Part shown: piece after piece, positions 17,583 to 28,183 of the stretch
Layout of the letters: the number at the start of each line of letters is the position of its first letter
Numbering within the stretch: position 1 is the stretch's first letter
NCBI GenBank assembly: GCA_025355965.1
Contig: JANXYR010000034.1
Coordinates: 1-64,000, forward strand
DNA length: 64,000 nucleotides
Direction of reading: 5' to 3'
Origin: Geobacteraceae bacterium
GTDB lineage: Bacteria; Desulfobacterota; Desulfuromonadia; Geobacterales; Pseudopelobacteraceae
Translations under genes and position numbers: made by a program
The notes under the pieces: generated by a model
Database searches by the model: none
What the model saw: the letters and a program-made list of their open reading frames with translations, nothing else
What the model was told of the DNA's origin: nothing

Positions 17583-18995
17583 TCAAGTTTCCGTCGGTTG
17601 CAGCGGCAACGAAACGGTAATGGTCGTTCCGGTGCCAACGGTGCTTTCAACATCTATTCCCCCACCATGTTCCTTGATGATCCGTTCGGTGATAGCCAGC
17701 CCCAGGCCGATACCAACATCCTTGGTTGTAAAATATGGCTGGAATATTTTGCTGATGTCGTCAGGAGATATACCACTCCCTTGATCGGTGAAGGTCAACT
17801 TCACCTGATCCTCTTCAAGTTGTGCTCCAAGAGTGATTGTGCCACCATCCGGCATGGCCTGAGAGGCGTTGGTGATAAAATTGAGGATGCAGTTACGAAA
17901 CAGCTCGCCATCAATCCAGAGTGGCGGCAGATCGACGGGGATCTGCTTGACTACTACAACATGCTGTTCCGATAATCGGTCCTGAAGCACAGGCAGAACC
18001 TTGGCGAGCAGTTCCGGATAGACGACCTGCGTCCGGCGCAGTTTGAGTGGCCGCCCATAGTTCATGAAGTTCACCACCATGTAATTTGCGCGGCGTACCT
18101 CTTCTTTAATCTTTTCGGTCAATTCTAGCAGTTCGGAGCACTTATCGCCGCAGTTGGGGAGCATTTCGACTTTAAGGTGATCAATCGCCAGGCTGATATA
18201 ATTAAGCGGATTCCTGATCTCGTGGGCGATGCCGGATGCCAGTTGGCCGACCCGGGAGAGGTGCTCCGCTTCATAAAGGCGCTTTTCCAGCGCTTCCCGC
18301 TCACGCAATTTTTCAACCATGTTGTTGAAACCTACAGCCATCTCTCCAATTTCATCGTTGCTTTCCACCGGAATGGTCACCGACAGGTCGCCGGCCGAGA
18401 CCCGTTTGAAGTCCTCCACCATGTTTTTGATCGGGGTAGTATAGCGCCGGGCGAGAAAGATAATCAAGGCGATGCCGACGGTGAAAACCATGCCGGTCGC
18501 GAACAGGCGGCGGATAAAATTGGCACGCTGTATGTCACGTATATTGTCCAGCAGCATATTGATCTGGACATACCCGAGCTGTTCATCCCCAACAATAACC
18601 GGAACCACTACTTCATACGGTTTTTGGGAGAGTACCGCGCCACCAATCGGTCGCTGTACCGCGTGAACACCCTTCTCCAGCTTTTTCAGCTCGCGTTTTT
18701 TACCGATCTTTTCCGGATCGGAGGAGTCGATAATTTCCCCCTCCGTATTGATGATGTTGATCTCGTTGATACCTTTTTCACGGGCCTTAATCAAATAATC
18801 GGTCAGGCGGGATGTCTCCGCATTGGAGGTGAGATCCTCAATGCTCATCTGGATCGCCTTGGATATCTCCTGAGAACTATCCTGAATCTCATTCACCAGA
18901 GCGGTCTGGGCATACTGGTTGAGTATGAAGAGAGTCAGCATCGCCAGGACGAGCAGCGAAAGCATTATAATGATCAGTTTGGCATTTAATTTCAT
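17583..18995 (-). CDS. membrane sensor histidine kinase (HAMP type)
   Basis: A 470-residue kinase. TM1 (about 6-26) and TM2 (about 163-183) flank a periplasmic sensor of about 135 residues with a PDC-like pattern (INIINTEGEIIDSSDPEKIGK). A HAMP domain (KRVSAGDLSVTIPVESNDEIGEMA) and the dimerisation domain with His258 (GIAHEIRNPLNYI) follow. The ATPase boxes are NFITNASQAM, FTDQGSGI and GIGLGLAITERII. It pairs with the NtrC-type regulator immediately downstream. The signal sensed is unknown. Confidence 0.94.
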   Translation of the reverse strand: MKLNAKLIIIMLSLLVLAMLTLFILNQYAQTALVNEIQDSSQEISKAIQMSIEDLTSNAETSRLTDYLIKAREKGINEINIINTEGEIIDSSDPEKIGKKRELKKLEKGVHAVQRPIGGAVLSQKPYEVVVPVIVGDEQLGYVQINMLLDNIRDIQRANFIRRLFATGMVFTVGIALIIFLARRYTTPIKNMVEDFKRVSAGDLSVTIPVESNDEIGEMAVGFNNMVEKLREREALEKRLYEAEHLSRVGQLASGIAHEIRNPLNYISLAIDHLKVEMLPNCGDKCSELLELTEKIKEEVRRANYMVVNFMNYGRPLKLRRTQVVYPELLAKVLPVLQDRLSEQHVVVVKQIPVDLPPLWIDGELFRNCILNFITNASQAMPDGGTITLGAQLEEDQVKLTFTDQGSGISPDDISKIFQPYFTTKDVGIGLGLAITERIIKEHGGGIDVESTVGTGTTITVSLPLQPTET

Positions 18996-19005
18996 GAGTG
19001 CCTGG

Positions 19006-20352
19006 CTATTCTACCATTTCACCGATCAGATCATAATCTGATGAGTCCGTGATCTTGAGCGTGACAATGTCGCCGATGTCAGCAGTTCCTGAAGTGATAT
19101 AAACCTGCCCGTCGATGTCTGGTGCCTGGCGGGATGACCGCCCTTTGAGAAGCAGCTCTGTCTCCTCACTAAACCCTTCAACAATTACCTGTTCGGTTGT
19201 CCCGATCAGTGTGCGGTTATGACGGAAAGAAAGACGCGCTTGGGCACGCATCAGTTTACGGTAGCGTTCCCGCTTGACCCGTTCTGAAACCTGATCCGGC
19301 AACTCAGCAGCGGGAGTACCCTCTTCCCTGGAGTAGCAGAACACCCCCAGGCGGTCGAAGCGTGTCTGCTCAACAAAGTTGGTCAGAGTTGTAAAGTCTT
19401 CGAGCGTTTCACCCGGAAAACCGACGATCAGCGATGTACGCAGGGCAATACCGGGAATTTCGCTCCGTAGTTTATCTATCAGATCACGTATTTGTTGTTC
19501 CGAACTCCTCCGTTTCATCGCCTTCAGTACCGGATCGGAGATGTGCTGAATCGGAATGTCCAGATACTTGCAAATCTTCGGCTCCTCCCGAATCAGGGCG
19601 ATAAGGCTGTCGGTGATTCCGTCAGGATATGCGTAGAGCAGCCGTATCCAGCGCAGGCCGTCAATTTTGGCCAGCCGTTTGACAAGCATTTCTAGTGTGG
19701 TGCCGTCATCCATGTCACTGCCGTAACGGGTGATGTCCTGGGAGATCACATTGATCTCCTTGACCCCACGAGCGACCAATCGCTCCGCTTCGGCCACCAA
19801 AGCGTCTACCGGCCTGGAGCGATAGGCCCCGCGCAGTTTGGGGATAATGCAGTAAGAACAGCAGTTGGAACAGCCCTCACCGATCTTGAGGTACGAAAAC
19901 CAAGCGGGAGACGAGTTCAGGCGAGGTAATGTTTCGTCATAGATAAAATCGGGATCGCCGATATAGCGAAGCTGACCCTCAGTGCCGCTCTTTTCGGCGA
20001 GAATCTCGGCGATACGGGGATAATCTCCGGTGCCAATGAATATATCGACCTCAGGCAACTCCTTGGCCAACTCCTCCTGATAGCGCTGCGGCAGGCAGCC
20101 GGATACGATCAGGGTATGGCAATGCCCGTCATGCTTGCGCTCAGCCAGGTCGAGGATCGCATCTATACTTTCCTGCTTGGCTTCCTTGATGAATGAGCAA
20201 GTGTTGACGATGATAACATCGGCATCCTTCTCATCCATCGTGATCTCGTAATCCTGCTTCGAGAGCACCCCCAGCATAACTTCGGCATCCACAAGATTTT
20301 TCGGGCAACCAAGGCTGACCATGTTTACTTTTTGTTTTGCGATTTCGCTCAA
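19006..20352 (-). CDS. rimO: ribosomal protein S12 methylthiotransferase
   Basis: The start is TTG at 20352, preceded by GAGGG; this gives the usual N-terminus [19 protein letters not shown] and 448 residues. Order: N-terminal MTTase domain with cluster cysteines ([21 protein letters not shown]), radical SAM core with C-x3-C-x2-C in [15 protein letters not shown], and a C-terminal TRAM domain. It adds a methylthio group to Asp88 of ribosomal protein S12 using SAM and two [4Fe-4S] clusters. It lies 13 bp after yajQ and 10 bp before the sensor kinase gene. Confidence 0.96.
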   Translation of the reverse strand: MSEIAKQKVNMVSLGCPKNLVDAEVMLGVLSKQDYEITMDEKDADVIIVNTCSFIKEAKQESIDAILDLAERKHDGHCHTLIVSGCLPQRYQEELAKELPEVDIFIGTGDYPRIAEILAEKSGTEGQLRYIGDPDFIYDETLPRLNSSPAWFSYLKIGEGCSNCCSYCIIPKLRGAYRSRPVDALVAEAERLVARGVKEINVISQDITRYGSDMDDGTTLEMLVKRLAKIDGLRWIRLLYAYPDGITDSLIALIREEPKICKYLDIPIQHISDPVLKAMKRRSSEQQIRDLIDKLRSEIPGIALRTSLIVGFPGETLEDFTTLTNFVEQTRFDRLGVFCYSREEGTPAAELPDQVSERVKRERYRKLMRAQARLSFRHNRTLIGTTEQVIVEGFSEETELLLKGRSSRQAPDIDGQVYITSGTADIGDIVTLKITDSSDYDLIGEMVE

Positions 20353-20365
20353 AATATCCCTCGTT

Positions 20366-20851
20366 CTACTCTCTGAAATTAGTAAACTGCATCTCGACAT
20401 CCAGATCCTTACCCTTCAACAGCTGGATCGCATCCTGCAAATCGTCGCGATTCTTGCCGGTTACCCGCACCTGATCATCTTGGATTTGCGCCTGTACTTT
20501 TAGCTTGCTCTCTTTAATGGCATTGGTTATGTCCTTGGCTTTCTCCTTGGAGATCCCCTGCTGGACTGTGATGATCTGGCGGACCATGCCGCCCGAAGCC
20601 TGCTCTACCTTGCCGTACTGAAGCGCCTTAATTGAAATATTGCGCTTCATGAATTTGGATTGCAGCACATCCACAACCGCTTTCAATTTGTAGTCGTCGT
20701 CTGCCAGGATCTTGACTGAGTCCTTCTCCGGCGTAATCTGGCATTTGGAACCCTTGAAGTCGTAACGCTGGCTAATCTCTTTGATTGCCTGATTCACGGC
20801 ATTATCAACCTCCTGCATGTCTACTTTTGATACGATGTCGAATGACGGCAT
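20366..20851 (-). CDS. yajQ: YajQ-family nucleotide-binding protein
   Basis: A 161-residue protein, full family length, beginning [20 protein letters not shown] and containing the conserved RYDFKGSK and [28 protein letters not shown] segments. YajQ proteins have two RNP-like folds; some bind cyclic di-GMP and act with transcription factors, others are known only to bind nucleotides. Cytoplasmic. It sits between lolA (17 bp) and rimO (13 bp). Confidence 0.95.
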   Translation of the reverse strand: MPSFDIVSKVDMQEVDNAVNQAIKEISQRYDFKGSKCQITPEKDSVKILADDDYKLKAVVDVLQSKFMKRNISIKALQYGKVEQASGGMVRQIITVQQGISKEKAKDITNAIKESKLKVQAQIQDDQVRVTGKNRDDLQDAIQLLKGKDLDVEMQFTNFRE

Positions 20852-20868
20852 AACTAAACCTCCAATAT

Positions 20869-21579
20869 TTACTGTTTTATTACCTCAACCCCTTCCGGGA
20901 TCTTGAAATTGAATTTTCCGTCGGCTATCCCCTTGTTGACCCGCGCTCTGCTGTAGTCAATCCGGGTCCGGTTGCCACCGGCGTCGTGAACTATCGAGGA
21001 AACGATAGGAAAGATGTTTTTGACCTCTCCGGCCGCCCGCATCTGTTCAACAGCTTCAGAGGATACTGTCAGCTGGAGTTTGGTCAGAACCGGGCTTGCT
21101 TTTTTCGGAACCAATTCAAGCTGATAGTTACCGTTTTTGTCCTGCGGCTCAGCAGCTAAAGTAACGTCAAAGTCACGTGAGACATGGCCAAGGCCGGTCA
21201 GATATGAAAGTGCGATGGAGTTGCCTCCGGCAAACATGGCGGCAACACTGTTAACCAGTACCTGCTTGCTTTCCGGCGTATAAAACCAGACCTGTTTGCC
21301 GTTGGAGATGATCTGCTGTTTAGGCTTGGAATAGTTGAAACGGAACATGGCAGTTGCCGATGCGGGGCGCTTCAACAATACTTCGCCACTTCCCTTCTGC
21401 TCCCGATTGACAGCAGCTATGGTAGTCTTCTGGGAAAAATCGGCCTGCACGTCCTGCAATCCGGCATATCCTTTCTCAAGGGCTGAGACAACCTCCTTGA
21501 GAGAAGCCGGTGTAGATGCAGCGGACAGCGGGATTGCGTAAAACGACACCAGTATGCATATGGTTAATATTCTGAACAT
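20869..21579 (-). CDS. lolA: outer-membrane lipoprotein carrier protein LolA
   Basis: A 236-residue periplasmic protein with a Sec signal ([21 protein letters not shown]). The mature part follows the LolA pattern: [57 protein letters not shown] and [10 protein letters not shown] at the end. It carries lipoproteins from the LolCDE complex to the outer membrane. First gene of the compact run lolA-yajQ-rimO-kinase-regulator, starting 141 bp after cheA. Confidence 0.93.
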   Translation of the reverse strand: MFRILTICILVSFYAIPLSAASTPASLKEVVSALEKGYAGLQDVQADFSQKTTIAAVNREQKGSGEVLLKRPASATAMFRFNYSKPKQQIISNGKQVWFYTPESKQVLVNSVAAMFAGGNSIALSYLTGLGHVSRDFDVTLAAEPQDKNGNYQLELVPKKASPVLTKLQLTVSSEAVEQMRAAGEVKNIFPIVSSIVHDAGGNRTRIDYSRARVNKGIADGKFNFKIPEGVEVIKQ

Positions 21580-21720
21580 TAGTTGATACCTTTCTTATCG
21601 CTGCGGGGTGGTTTAGAAACTCTGAAACTACAATTCCTGCTGTTTAGGAGTGCGATACTGCCATATATGAGCGGCCGCCGCAACCGACAACTACCAGCGG
21701 CACTGCCCGGTCTGCTTGCA

Positions 21721-23346
21721 TCAGGCCAGTGCGCTAGCATCTGCAACAAATAGCACCCGTCCATCGCCTGTGACCGTTGCACCGCTAAACCCCCGCAGGT
21801 GTGAAAGCGGTGAACGGAGGGGGCGGACAAAAATCTCCTGTTGGCCAGAGATGTGGTCAGCGCTAAAAGCAAGTAGAATGCCTCCGACATCACAGACCAC
21901 AACCGGCAGCAGAGCGTTGTCCTCTTTTGAGGACTCCGTCAGGTGCAGTGCCTGCCGAAGGCTACGAAGACGGAGTTGCTGATCTCCCATTATTATCGTA
22001 GAGACGCCTGACTCTTCGCGGATTTCGGAACGTTTTAGCTCCAGGGTCCGCTTGACAACAGTCAGCGGAAACGCGATCTCGAACGGGCCACATTGGACAA
22101 TCAGGGCATGAATGATCGAGATTGTTATCGGCAGTCGCATGACAAAACAACTCCCCATACCGCTCTGTGACTTGATGGTCAGAACCCCGGCCAGCTCATG
22201 CACGGCCTCACGTACAGCATCCATGCCAACACCCCGCCCGGAAATATCCGTAACAGCTGCAGCAGTAGAAAAACCGGGTTTACAGATCAGTTGGTATGCC
22301 TCTTCCTGGGTCATCTGTCTGGCCTGTCCGGAAGAGATAAGCCCCTTTTCAACAGCCTTTAGCTTCAGAGATTCCGGGTCCATGCCTCGACCGTCATCGT
22401 TAATGATTATTTCAACATGGTCTTTGTCACGGCAGACCGTAAGTGTTATCGTGCTACCGAAAGGTTTACCCGCCATTACCCTTTCATCGGCCGTCTCCAG
22501 GCCGTGATCAACAGCATTGCGCAGGATATGGACAATCGGTTCGGTGATTTCTTCCAAAATGCCACGATCCAGTTCGATCTCTTTTCCCTCAAGCTGGAAA
22601 TGGACCTCTTTTCCCTGCTTACGCGCCAGATCACGCACCAGGCGTGGAAACCGCTCGGATATAAATGAAAACGGCAGCATGCGCGCTTTGAAAACCTCAT
22701 CGCGCAGATCCCGCAGTAGCGCGGTAAGCTGGTGGAGCGGTTCCCGGCATTCGGTCGCATCAGCCTGGCGGATGGACTCGGCAAGGCGGTAGCGGTTGGT
22801 AATCAGCTCTCCGGTGATATTGACCAGATGATCAAGGGTTTCGGTTTTGATGCGGATACTTTTGAAGGAATCGGTTCGCCTGAATTGATGAGTTACTACA
22901 GGCGTTTCCGGAGTATTGTCTGCCACTTGTAGCGGCAAATTGGGATCTAAATTCGCGTGCGCTTTATCGGATGGATCAAATGCTGCGAGTCGCTCGATCA
23001 GCGCGGTCGTGTCTTCAAGTACGTCGCTCCCAGATTCAATCCCGGAGACCAGACGGGCCAGGGCATCACTCCCTGCCAAAAGAAGGTCTGTCAGAGCGGG
23101 GGACAGCCGGAATTCACCACTGCGAATCCTCCCCAGGAGATCCTCCATGGTATGGGCTATCCCAACTATCTGATCATAACCCATAGTCGCAGCCATTCCT
23201 TTCATGGAATGGGCATGGCGAAATAGCTCATCAATCGCGGCGGAGTCGTTAGGGGATTCTTCGAGGTGTACAATCAGTTCACTGAATGCGGAGAGATGGC
23301 TGCGGGATTCAGAAACGAACAGATCCCGATAGAGGGACATGTCCAT
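21721..23346 (-). CDS. cheA: CheA-type chemotaxis histidine kinase without a P2 domain
   Basis: A 541-residue kinase. P1 (Hpt) holds phospho-acceptor His46 in FRHAHSMKG. It runs through a short linker directly to the P3 dimerisation domain (about 180-245), so the usual CheY-docking P2 domain appears to be missing. P4 has HILRNAVDHGLE, NDDGRGMDPESL and DISGRGVGMDAV. The C-terminal P5 (CheW-like) domain ends at FVADASALA. The cheY gene ends 3 bp before the start and the cheY stop region supplies GGAG. No receptor, cheW, cheR or cheB gene is nearby. Confidence 0.92.
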   Translation of the reverse strand: MDMSLYRDLFVSESRSHLSAFSELIVHLEESPNDSAAIDELFRHAHSMKGMAATMGYDQIVGIAHTMEDLLGRIRSGEFRLSPALTDLLLAGSDALARLVSGIESGSDVLEDTTALIERLAAFDPSDKAHANLDPNLPLQVADNTPETPVVTHQFRRTDSFKSIRIKTETLDHLVNITGELITNRYRLAESIRQADATECREPLHQLTALLRDLRDEVFKARMLPFSFISERFPRLVRDLARKQGKEVHFQLEGKEIELDRGILEEITEPIVHILRNAVDHGLETADERVMAGKPFGSTITLTVCRDKDHVEIIINDDGRGMDPESLKLKAVEKGLISSGQARQMTQEEAYQLICKPGFSTAAAVTDISGRGVGMDAVREAVHELAGVLTIKSQSGMGSCFVMRLPITISIIHALIVQCGPFEIAFPLTVVKRTLELKRSEIREESGVSTIIMGDQQLRLRSLRQALHLTESSKEDNALLPVVVCDVGGILLAFSADHISGQQEIFVRPLRSPLSHLRGFSGATVTGDGRVLFVADASALA

Positions 23347-23349
23347 TGG

Positions 23350-23712
23350 TCAATACTCCAGGTTTTCTAGCACTTCGGATACTTTCTCAGGGGTAAACGG
23401 TTTCTGGATAAAAGCTTTTGCACCCAGGTCGAGTGATTTCTGGATAACCTGAGCCTGACCGATCGAAGAGCAAACAACAATTTTAGAGTCAGGGCAAACA
23501 GTAATAATTGATTCAAGAAGGTCGAGACCGTTAGAGTCAGGCAGAATGATATCCAACATGATAATATCCGGGTGGCTGGCATGCAGGTTTTTCATGGCCT
23601 CTATGCCGCTCGCCGCTTCAGCCACCACGATGTACCCCTTTTCGACAAGAATCCCGCGCAGTATTTTGCGCATGAAGAGGGAATCATCGACAATCATCAC
23701 GGTCCGGCTCAT
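23350..23712 (-). CDS. cheY: CheY-like single-domain response regulator
   Basis: A 120-residue stand-alone receiver: acidic pair D9-D10, phospho-acceptor Asp54 in PDIIMLDIILPDSNG, conserved Ser/Thr strand KIVVCSSIGQ and Lys in FIQKPF. No output domain. It should be phosphorylated by the CheA encoded immediately downstream. It starts 10 bp after the gatB stop, so it is probably transcribed with gatCAB. Confidence 0.93.
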   Translation of the reverse strand: MSRTVMIVDDSLFMRKILRGILVEKGYIVVAEAASGIEAMKNLHASHPDIIMLDIILPDSNGLDLLESIITVCPDSKIVVCSSIGQAQVIQKSLDLGAKAFIQKPFTPEKVSEVLENLEY

Positions 23713-23722
23713 AATTAACCTC

Positions 23723-25165
23723 CTACCCCTTTAATTTGTTAAGCAGCAGTTCGTTAACTACCGTCGGGTTGGCTTTTCCTTTGCTTGCTTTCATGACCTG
23801 ACCGACAAAAAAACCGAATACTTTTTCCTTGCCACCACGATACTCTTCTACCTGTCCGGCGTTGGCAGCCATGATTTCGTCGATGATGCCTTCGATGGCA
23901 CCGCTGTCGGATACCTGGAGCAGTCCCTGCTCTTCGACGATGAGATGTGGCGCTTTGCCGCTCCGCCACATCTCATCAAAAACGGTTTTGGCAATCTTGC
24001 CAGAAATAGTGCCGTTGTCGATCAGTTTCAATAGCTCTGCCAATTGCTCAGGGGATACCGGGCATGTTTCAATTGATGTACCACTGTCATTTAACGCCCT
24101 AGTGATTTCACCCATAACCCAGTTGCCCACCGCCTTGGCATTGCCACCCGCGGTAACACCAGCTTCAAAGTAATCGGCCAGTGACCGGCTAGCGATCAGT
24201 ACTTCAGCGTCGCAGAGAGGCAGTCCCATGTCGGCCATGAAGCGTTGCTGCCGCTGTTCCGGTAGCTCTGGCAGTTCTTGTCGCGAGCGCTCTATCCACT
24301 CGTTGCTGATAACCAGCGGCACCAGATCCGGATCGGGAAAATAGCGGTAATCGTGGGCCTCTTCCTTGCTGCGCATCGAGCGGGTTTTTCCGCTGTTCGG
24401 ATCAAAAAGGCGGGTTTCCTGAACGACGGTGCCACCATCCTCGATCAGGTCAATTTGCCGCTCGATCTCATATTCGATAGCCTGTTTGACAAATTTAAAT
24501 GAATTGACGTTCTTGATCTCAGCCCGAGTGCCCAATTTGTCTGAGCCGACCGGCATAACCGACACGTTGGCGTCGCAGCGGAAACTTCCTTCCTCCATGT
24601 TCCCGTCACATATTCCAAGCCAGGTTACGATCTGGTGTAACTGTTTCAAATATACTACAGCCTCGTCAGACGAGCGCAAATCAGGTTCGGAAACTACTTC
24701 CAGCAGTGGTGTACAGGCACGGTTCAGGTCAACACCAGAGCCATCACCCGGGCCGGACAGTTCACCATGCACCAGCTTGCCGGCGTCTTCTTCCATGTGG
24801 ATACGGGTGATGCCGATTCGCTTTGGCTCCTCCCCCTCGACCTTGATATCCAGCCACCCCCACTGACAGATCGGATCTTCAAACTGGCTGATCTGGTACC
24901 CTTTGGGGAGATCGGGGTAGAAGTAGTTCTTGCGAGCAAAAATGCTGCGCGGGGTGATGGAACAGTTGGTGGAGAGGCCTGCCTTGATGGCAAATTCCAC
25001 GACCTTCTTGTTCAGCACCGGCAGAGCACCGGGTAGTCCGAGGCAGACAGGACATGTCTGGGAATTCGGCTCGGCACCGAACTTTGTCGAGCAACCGCAG
25101 AATATTTTGGTGTCGGTCAGGAGCTGAACGTGAACTTCAAGACCTATGACAGGTTGGTATTTCAT
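23723..25165 (-). CDS. gatB: Asp-tRNA(Asn)/Glu-tRNA(Gln) amidotransferase subunit B
   Basis: A 480-residue GatB. It begins [23 protein letters not shown] and has the zinc-type cysteines CGCSTKFG and [15 protein letters not shown], then [19 protein letters not shown] and the C-terminal YqeY-like tail [20 protein letters not shown]. It phosphorylates and transamidates mischarged Glu-tRNA(Gln) or Asp-tRNA(Asn) using ammonia from GatA. Third gene of gatC-gatA-gatB. Confidence 0.97.
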   Translation of the reverse strand: MKYQPVIGLEVHVQLLTDTKIFCGCSTKFGAEPNSQTCPVCLGLPGALPVLNKKVVEFAIKAGLSTNCSITPRSIFARKNYFYPDLPKGYQISQFEDPICQWGWLDIKVEGEEPKRIGITRIHMEEDAGKLVHGELSGPGDGSGVDLNRACTPLLEVVSEPDLRSSDEAVVYLKQLHQIVTWLGICDGNMEEGSFRCDANVSVMPVGSDKLGTRAEIKNVNSFKFVKQAIEYEIERQIDLIEDGGTVVQETRLFDPNSGKTRSMRSKEEAHDYRYFPDPDLVPLVISNEWIERSRQELPELPEQRQQRFMADMGLPLCDAEVLIASRSLADYFEAGVTAGGNAKAVGNWVMGEITRALNDSGTSIETCPVSPEQLAELLKLIDNGTISGKIAKTVFDEMWRSGKAPHLIVEEQGLLQVSDSGAIEGIIDEIMAANAGQVEEYRGGKEKVFGFFVGQVMKASKGKANPTVVNELLLNKLKG

Positions 25166-25180
25166 AATATGCTCCGGAAG

Positions 25181-26635
25181 TTAAATCGTTGCTTTTCTGA
25201 TGTGCCACTCAGTGGCCTGCTCAAATGCATAGCCTGCCTGCAGAAGTGCCTCTTCGCCGAATGGTTTGCCGATCAATTGCAGACCGATAGGAAGGCCGGT
25301 CGTTGAAAAGCCGGCCGGAAGCGACATGGCACAGGTGCCTGCCAGGTTGACCGGGATGGTGAAAATATCGGACAGGTACATCTGCAACGGATCGTTGATC
25401 TTTTCGCCGATCTTGAACGCCGGGGTTGGTGCAACCGGTGTCAACATGACATCGACATCTGCAAACGCCCTGATAAAATCATTCATAATCAGGGTGCGCA
25501 CCTTCTGAGCCTTGACGTAATAGGCGTCATAATAGCCGGACGAAAGTGCGTATGTGCCAAGCATTATGCGGCGCTTGACTTCAGCCCCGAATCCTTCGCT
25601 GCGACTTTTTGTGTACATATCCAGCAATCCGTCAGCCTCGGCACGGTGACCGAAACGAACGCCGTCATAGCGTGCCAGATTGGAGCTTGCTTCAGCGGTC
25701 GCGATCAGATAGTAGGTTGCAACTGCGTAATCCGTGTGAGGCAACGAAATTTCGACAAATTCCGCACCGAGGCGCCGGTAGGTTTCGATGGCGGCATCCA
25801 TAGCCACCTGCACATCCGGGTCAAGGCCATCGATGAAGTACTCTTTCGGAAGGCCGATCTTCAGCCCCTTTACACCGTTTTTCAGGGTGGCGCTATAGTT
25901 CGGCACCGGCGTGTCAACGCTGGTGGAGTCTTTGGGGTCGTGGCCGGCAATCGCCTCCAGCATGACGGCACAGTCTGCCACGTCTCTGGTTAGAGGCCCG
26001 ACTTGGTCCAGTGAAGATGCGTAGGCGATTACACCGTAGCGGGAAACCCGGCCATAAGTCGGTTTCAGTCCGACGCAGCCACAGTGCGAAGCTGGCTGGC
26101 GGATGGAACCACCGGTGTCCGTCCCAAGTGTCGCGATAGCCTGGCTGGCCGCAACCGCCGCTGCCGATCCACCCGACGACCCACCCGGAATGCGGCTCAA
26201 GTCCCAAGGGTTACGGGTTGTGCCGTAGGCGCTTGATTCGTTTGAGGAACCCATGGCAAACTCGTCCTGGTTCAGCTTTCCGAGCAGTACCGCTCCGCGA
26301 TCCCTCAGTTTTTCCCAGGAGGCCGCACTGTAAGGGGGAATAAAGTTATTCAGAATGCGTGAGCCGCAGGTTGTGAGGATTCCTTCCGTCAGGAAAATAT
26401 CCTTGATAGCCATCGGGATGCCGGTCATCAGATGGCACTCGCCTCGCGCAATTCTCTGATCTGCGGACTCGGCAGCGACCAGAGCTTTTTCAGGCGTCAC
26501 TGTGATAAAGGAACCGACCTGCGGTTCAACGGATTCAATGCGCTCAAGCATGGCTGCGGTTGCTTCCACTGAAGAAATTTGCTTCCCCTTCAGTGCATTG
26601 TGTAGTTCATGGATGGTCATGTTGAAAATATTCAT
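25181..26635 (-). CDS. gatA: Asp-tRNA(Asn)/Glu-tRNA(Gln) amidotransferase subunit A
   Basis: A 484-residue amidase-signature enzyme. The Ser-cis-Ser-Lys triad elements are all visible: Lys in MAIKDIF, the Ser-rich [13 protein letters not shown] and the nucleophile in [13 protein letters not shown]. It releases ammonia from glutamine or asparagine and channels it to GatB. Gap to gatC is 18 bp and to gatB 15 bp. Confidence 0.97.
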   Translation of the reverse strand: MNIFNMTIHELHNALKGKQISSVEATAAMLERIESVEPQVGSFITVTPEKALVAAESADQRIARGECHLMTGIPMAIKDIFLTEGILTTCGSRILNNFIPPYSAASWEKLRDRGAVLLGKLNQDEFAMGSSNESSAYGTTRNPWDLSRIPGGSSGGSAAAVAASQAIATLGTDTGGSIRQPASHCGCVGLKPTYGRVSRYGVIAYASSLDQVGPLTRDVADCAVMLEAIAGHDPKDSTSVDTPVPNYSATLKNGVKGLKIGLPKEYFIDGLDPDVQVAMDAAIETYRRLGAEFVEISLPHTDYAVATYYLIATAEASSNLARYDGVRFGHRAEADGLLDMYTKSRSEGFGAEVKRRIMLGTYALSSGYYDAYYVKAQKVRTLIMNDFIRAFADVDVMLTPVAPTPAFKIGEKINDPLQMYLSDIFTIPVNLAGTCAMSLPAGFSTTGLPIGLQLIGKPFGEEALLQAGYAFEQATEWHIRKATI

Positions 26636-26653
26636 GATAAATGTATTCCTTGG

Positions 26654-26941
26654 CTATTCAATAACTTTTGGTACGGCAAAAAAAGAACCTGAACGATCTG
26701 GAGCGTTGGCCAAAGCCTTCTCCAGACCGATTGAAGATTTTGTAATATCCTCGCGGAAAGCATTCTCCATCGGTACAGCGTGTGAGGTTGGCACTATTCC
26801 TTCCGTATTTACACCGTTCAATTTTTCTACATAGCCAAGGATTGCGTCCATCTGGCCGGCAAACAACTCTTTTTCTCCAAGGTTGAGTTCAAGCCGAGCA
26901 AGCCGGGCTACATGCTCGACATCTGCAACTGTTATCTTCAT
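26654..26941 (-). CDS. gatC: Asp-tRNA(Asn)/Glu-tRNA(Gln) amidotransferase subunit C
   Basis: A 95-residue GatC: TVADVEHVARLARLELN, then FAGQMDAILGYVEKLN and the C-terminal AFREDI segment that wraps the GatA-GatB interface. First gene of the operon; its promoter must lie in 26942-27050, shared divergently with rplM. Confidence 0.96.
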   Translation of the reverse strand: MKITVADVEHVARLARLELNLGEKELFAGQMDAILGYVEKLNGVNTEGIVPTSHAVPMENAFREDITKSSIGLEKALANAPDRSGSFFAVPKVIE

Positions 26942-27047
26942 GGCGCTAACTCCAAAAAATCTGATTAATTGCCGCGTGTATATAACATGAAAAACTACCG
27001 GTTACAACATTGATCAGATCAATTTAGTTGTCCTGATAATTTTTCAC

Positions 27048-27076
27048 TTGACACGAACTCTCTCTTTCAGTAAGTT
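27048..27076 (+). promoter_or_regulatory. probable promoter of rplM-rpsI
   Basis: Perfect TTGACA at 27048-27053 and a weak -10 taagtt at 27071-27076, 17 bases apart. Placement suits a ribosomal-protein operon with a leader of about 60 bases. Confidence 0.45.
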
Positions 27077-27099
27077 ACACCTCTTCAAAAAAATCATGG

Positions 27100-27116
27100 C
27101 CTGTAGTCTCTACAGG
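27100..27116 (+). promoter_or_regulatory. hairpin in the rplM leader
   Basis: cctgtag (27100-27106) and ctacagg (27110-27116) form a perfect 7-bp stem with a 3-base loop, 24 bases before the rplM start. Ribosomal-protein leaders are often sites of autogenous control; that role here is only inferred. Confidence 0.4.
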
Positions 27117-27139
27117 TTGTAACCGCGGGCGGGGAATTT

Positions 27140-27568
27140 ATGAAAACAGAAGTAGCGAAAGCAGCAGATGTAAAACGTGATTGGTATATTGTTGATGCAC
27201 AGGATGCTGTTCTGGGCCGCCTTTCAACCCAGATAGCAAATGTTCTGCGCGGTAAAAACAAGGCTCTTTACACACCCAGTGTTGATACCGGTGATTTTGT
27301 CATTGTCGTGAACGCTGAAAAGATCGCCCTGACTGGTCGCAAGTTAGCCGACAAAATTTATTACAGCCACTCAGGATACGTTGGTGGGTTGAAAGAAATT
27401 TCGGCTGGCAAACTGCTTGAAAAGAAGCCTGAAGAGCTCATCAAGAAAGCTGTCAAAGGGATGCTCCCCAAGAACAAACTTGCACGGGCCATGCTCAGCA
27501 AGCTGAAAATCTATGCGGGACCAAGCCATCCACACGCAGCTCAGTTGCCTAAGAACCTGGCACTTTAA
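27140..27568 (+). CDS. rplM: 50S ribosomal protein L13
   Basis: A 142-residue L13, full length: [51 protein letters not shown] and [28 protein letters not shown]. An early 50S assembly protein. First gene of the usual rplM-rpsI pair. Confidence 0.98.
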   Translation: MKTEVAKAADVKRDWYIVDAQDAVLGRLSTQIANVLRGKNKALYTPSVDTGDFVIVVNAEKIALTGRKLADKIYYSHSGYVGGLKEISAGKLLEKKPEELIKKAVKGMLPKNKLARAMLSKLKIYAGPSHPHAAQLPKNLAL

Positions 27569-27589
27569 TATTTCCAAGGAGAAAACGAT

Positions 27590-27982
27590 ATGGCAGCAGT
27601 TAGTTATTATGGAACAGGCAAACGCAAGACTTCAATTGCTCGTGTTTGGCTTAAGCCCGGTGTTGGTACTTTTACCGTAAATCACAAAACTCTAGATGAA
27701 TACTTCGGTCGCGAAACCTCCAAAATGGTTGTCCGTCAGCCGTTTGAACTGGTTGAAAAAGTCGGCATTTTTGATGTGTTCGTAACTGTTTCAGGTGGTG
27801 GCGATACTGGCCAGGCCGGTGCTATCAAGCACGGCATAACCAAAGCTCTGCTTCTGCATGAGCCGGAACTACGCGGCGTCCTCAAGAAAGCTGGTTTTAT
27901 CACCCGCGACTCACGCATAAAAGAACGTAAAAAGTACGGCAGGAAAGCAGCACGCGCCCGCTTCCAGTTCTCCAAGCGTTAA
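27590..27982 (+). CDS. rpsI: 30S ribosomal protein S9
   Basis: A 130-residue S9: [38 protein letters not shown], and the basic tail ending [10 protein letters not shown] whose last Arg contacts P-site tRNA. An AAGGAG site lies upstream in the 21-bp gap from rplM. Confidence 0.98.
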   Translation: MAAVSYYGTGKRKTSIARVWLKPGVGTFTVNHKTLDEYFGRETSKMVVRQPFELVEKVGIFDVFVTVSGGGDTGQAGAIKHGITKALLLHEPELRGVLKKAGFITRDSRIKERKKYGRKAARARFQFSKR

Positions 27983-28012
27983 TAGTTGGAATAGGCCACA
28001 CTGTTGTATTGC

Positions 28013-28047
28013 AAGGGGAAATCCGAAAGGGTTTCCCCTTTTTTTTA
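28013..28047 (+). terminator. intrinsic terminator of rplM-rpsI
   Basis: aaggggaaa (28013-28021) pairs with tttcccctt (28032-28040), then a run of eight T. Thirty bases past the rpsI stop. Confidence 0.95.
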
Positions 28048-28183
28048 TGCATCCGAAAAATGGTACGAGTCGATGGTAAATAAATATACCCTTTCCGCTG
28101 GACGTCCCACTATTTTTTCCATTGTCCATTATAATTCTTCCTGCTATTGTTCTTCAGTGAAGTATTAATGGGGGTCTAGACGA

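Noticed and set aside
18177-18989. 270-codon open frame opposite the sensor kinase gene
   Set aside because: Mirror of a well-supported kinase with all ATPase boxes; no ribosome site or motif of its own.
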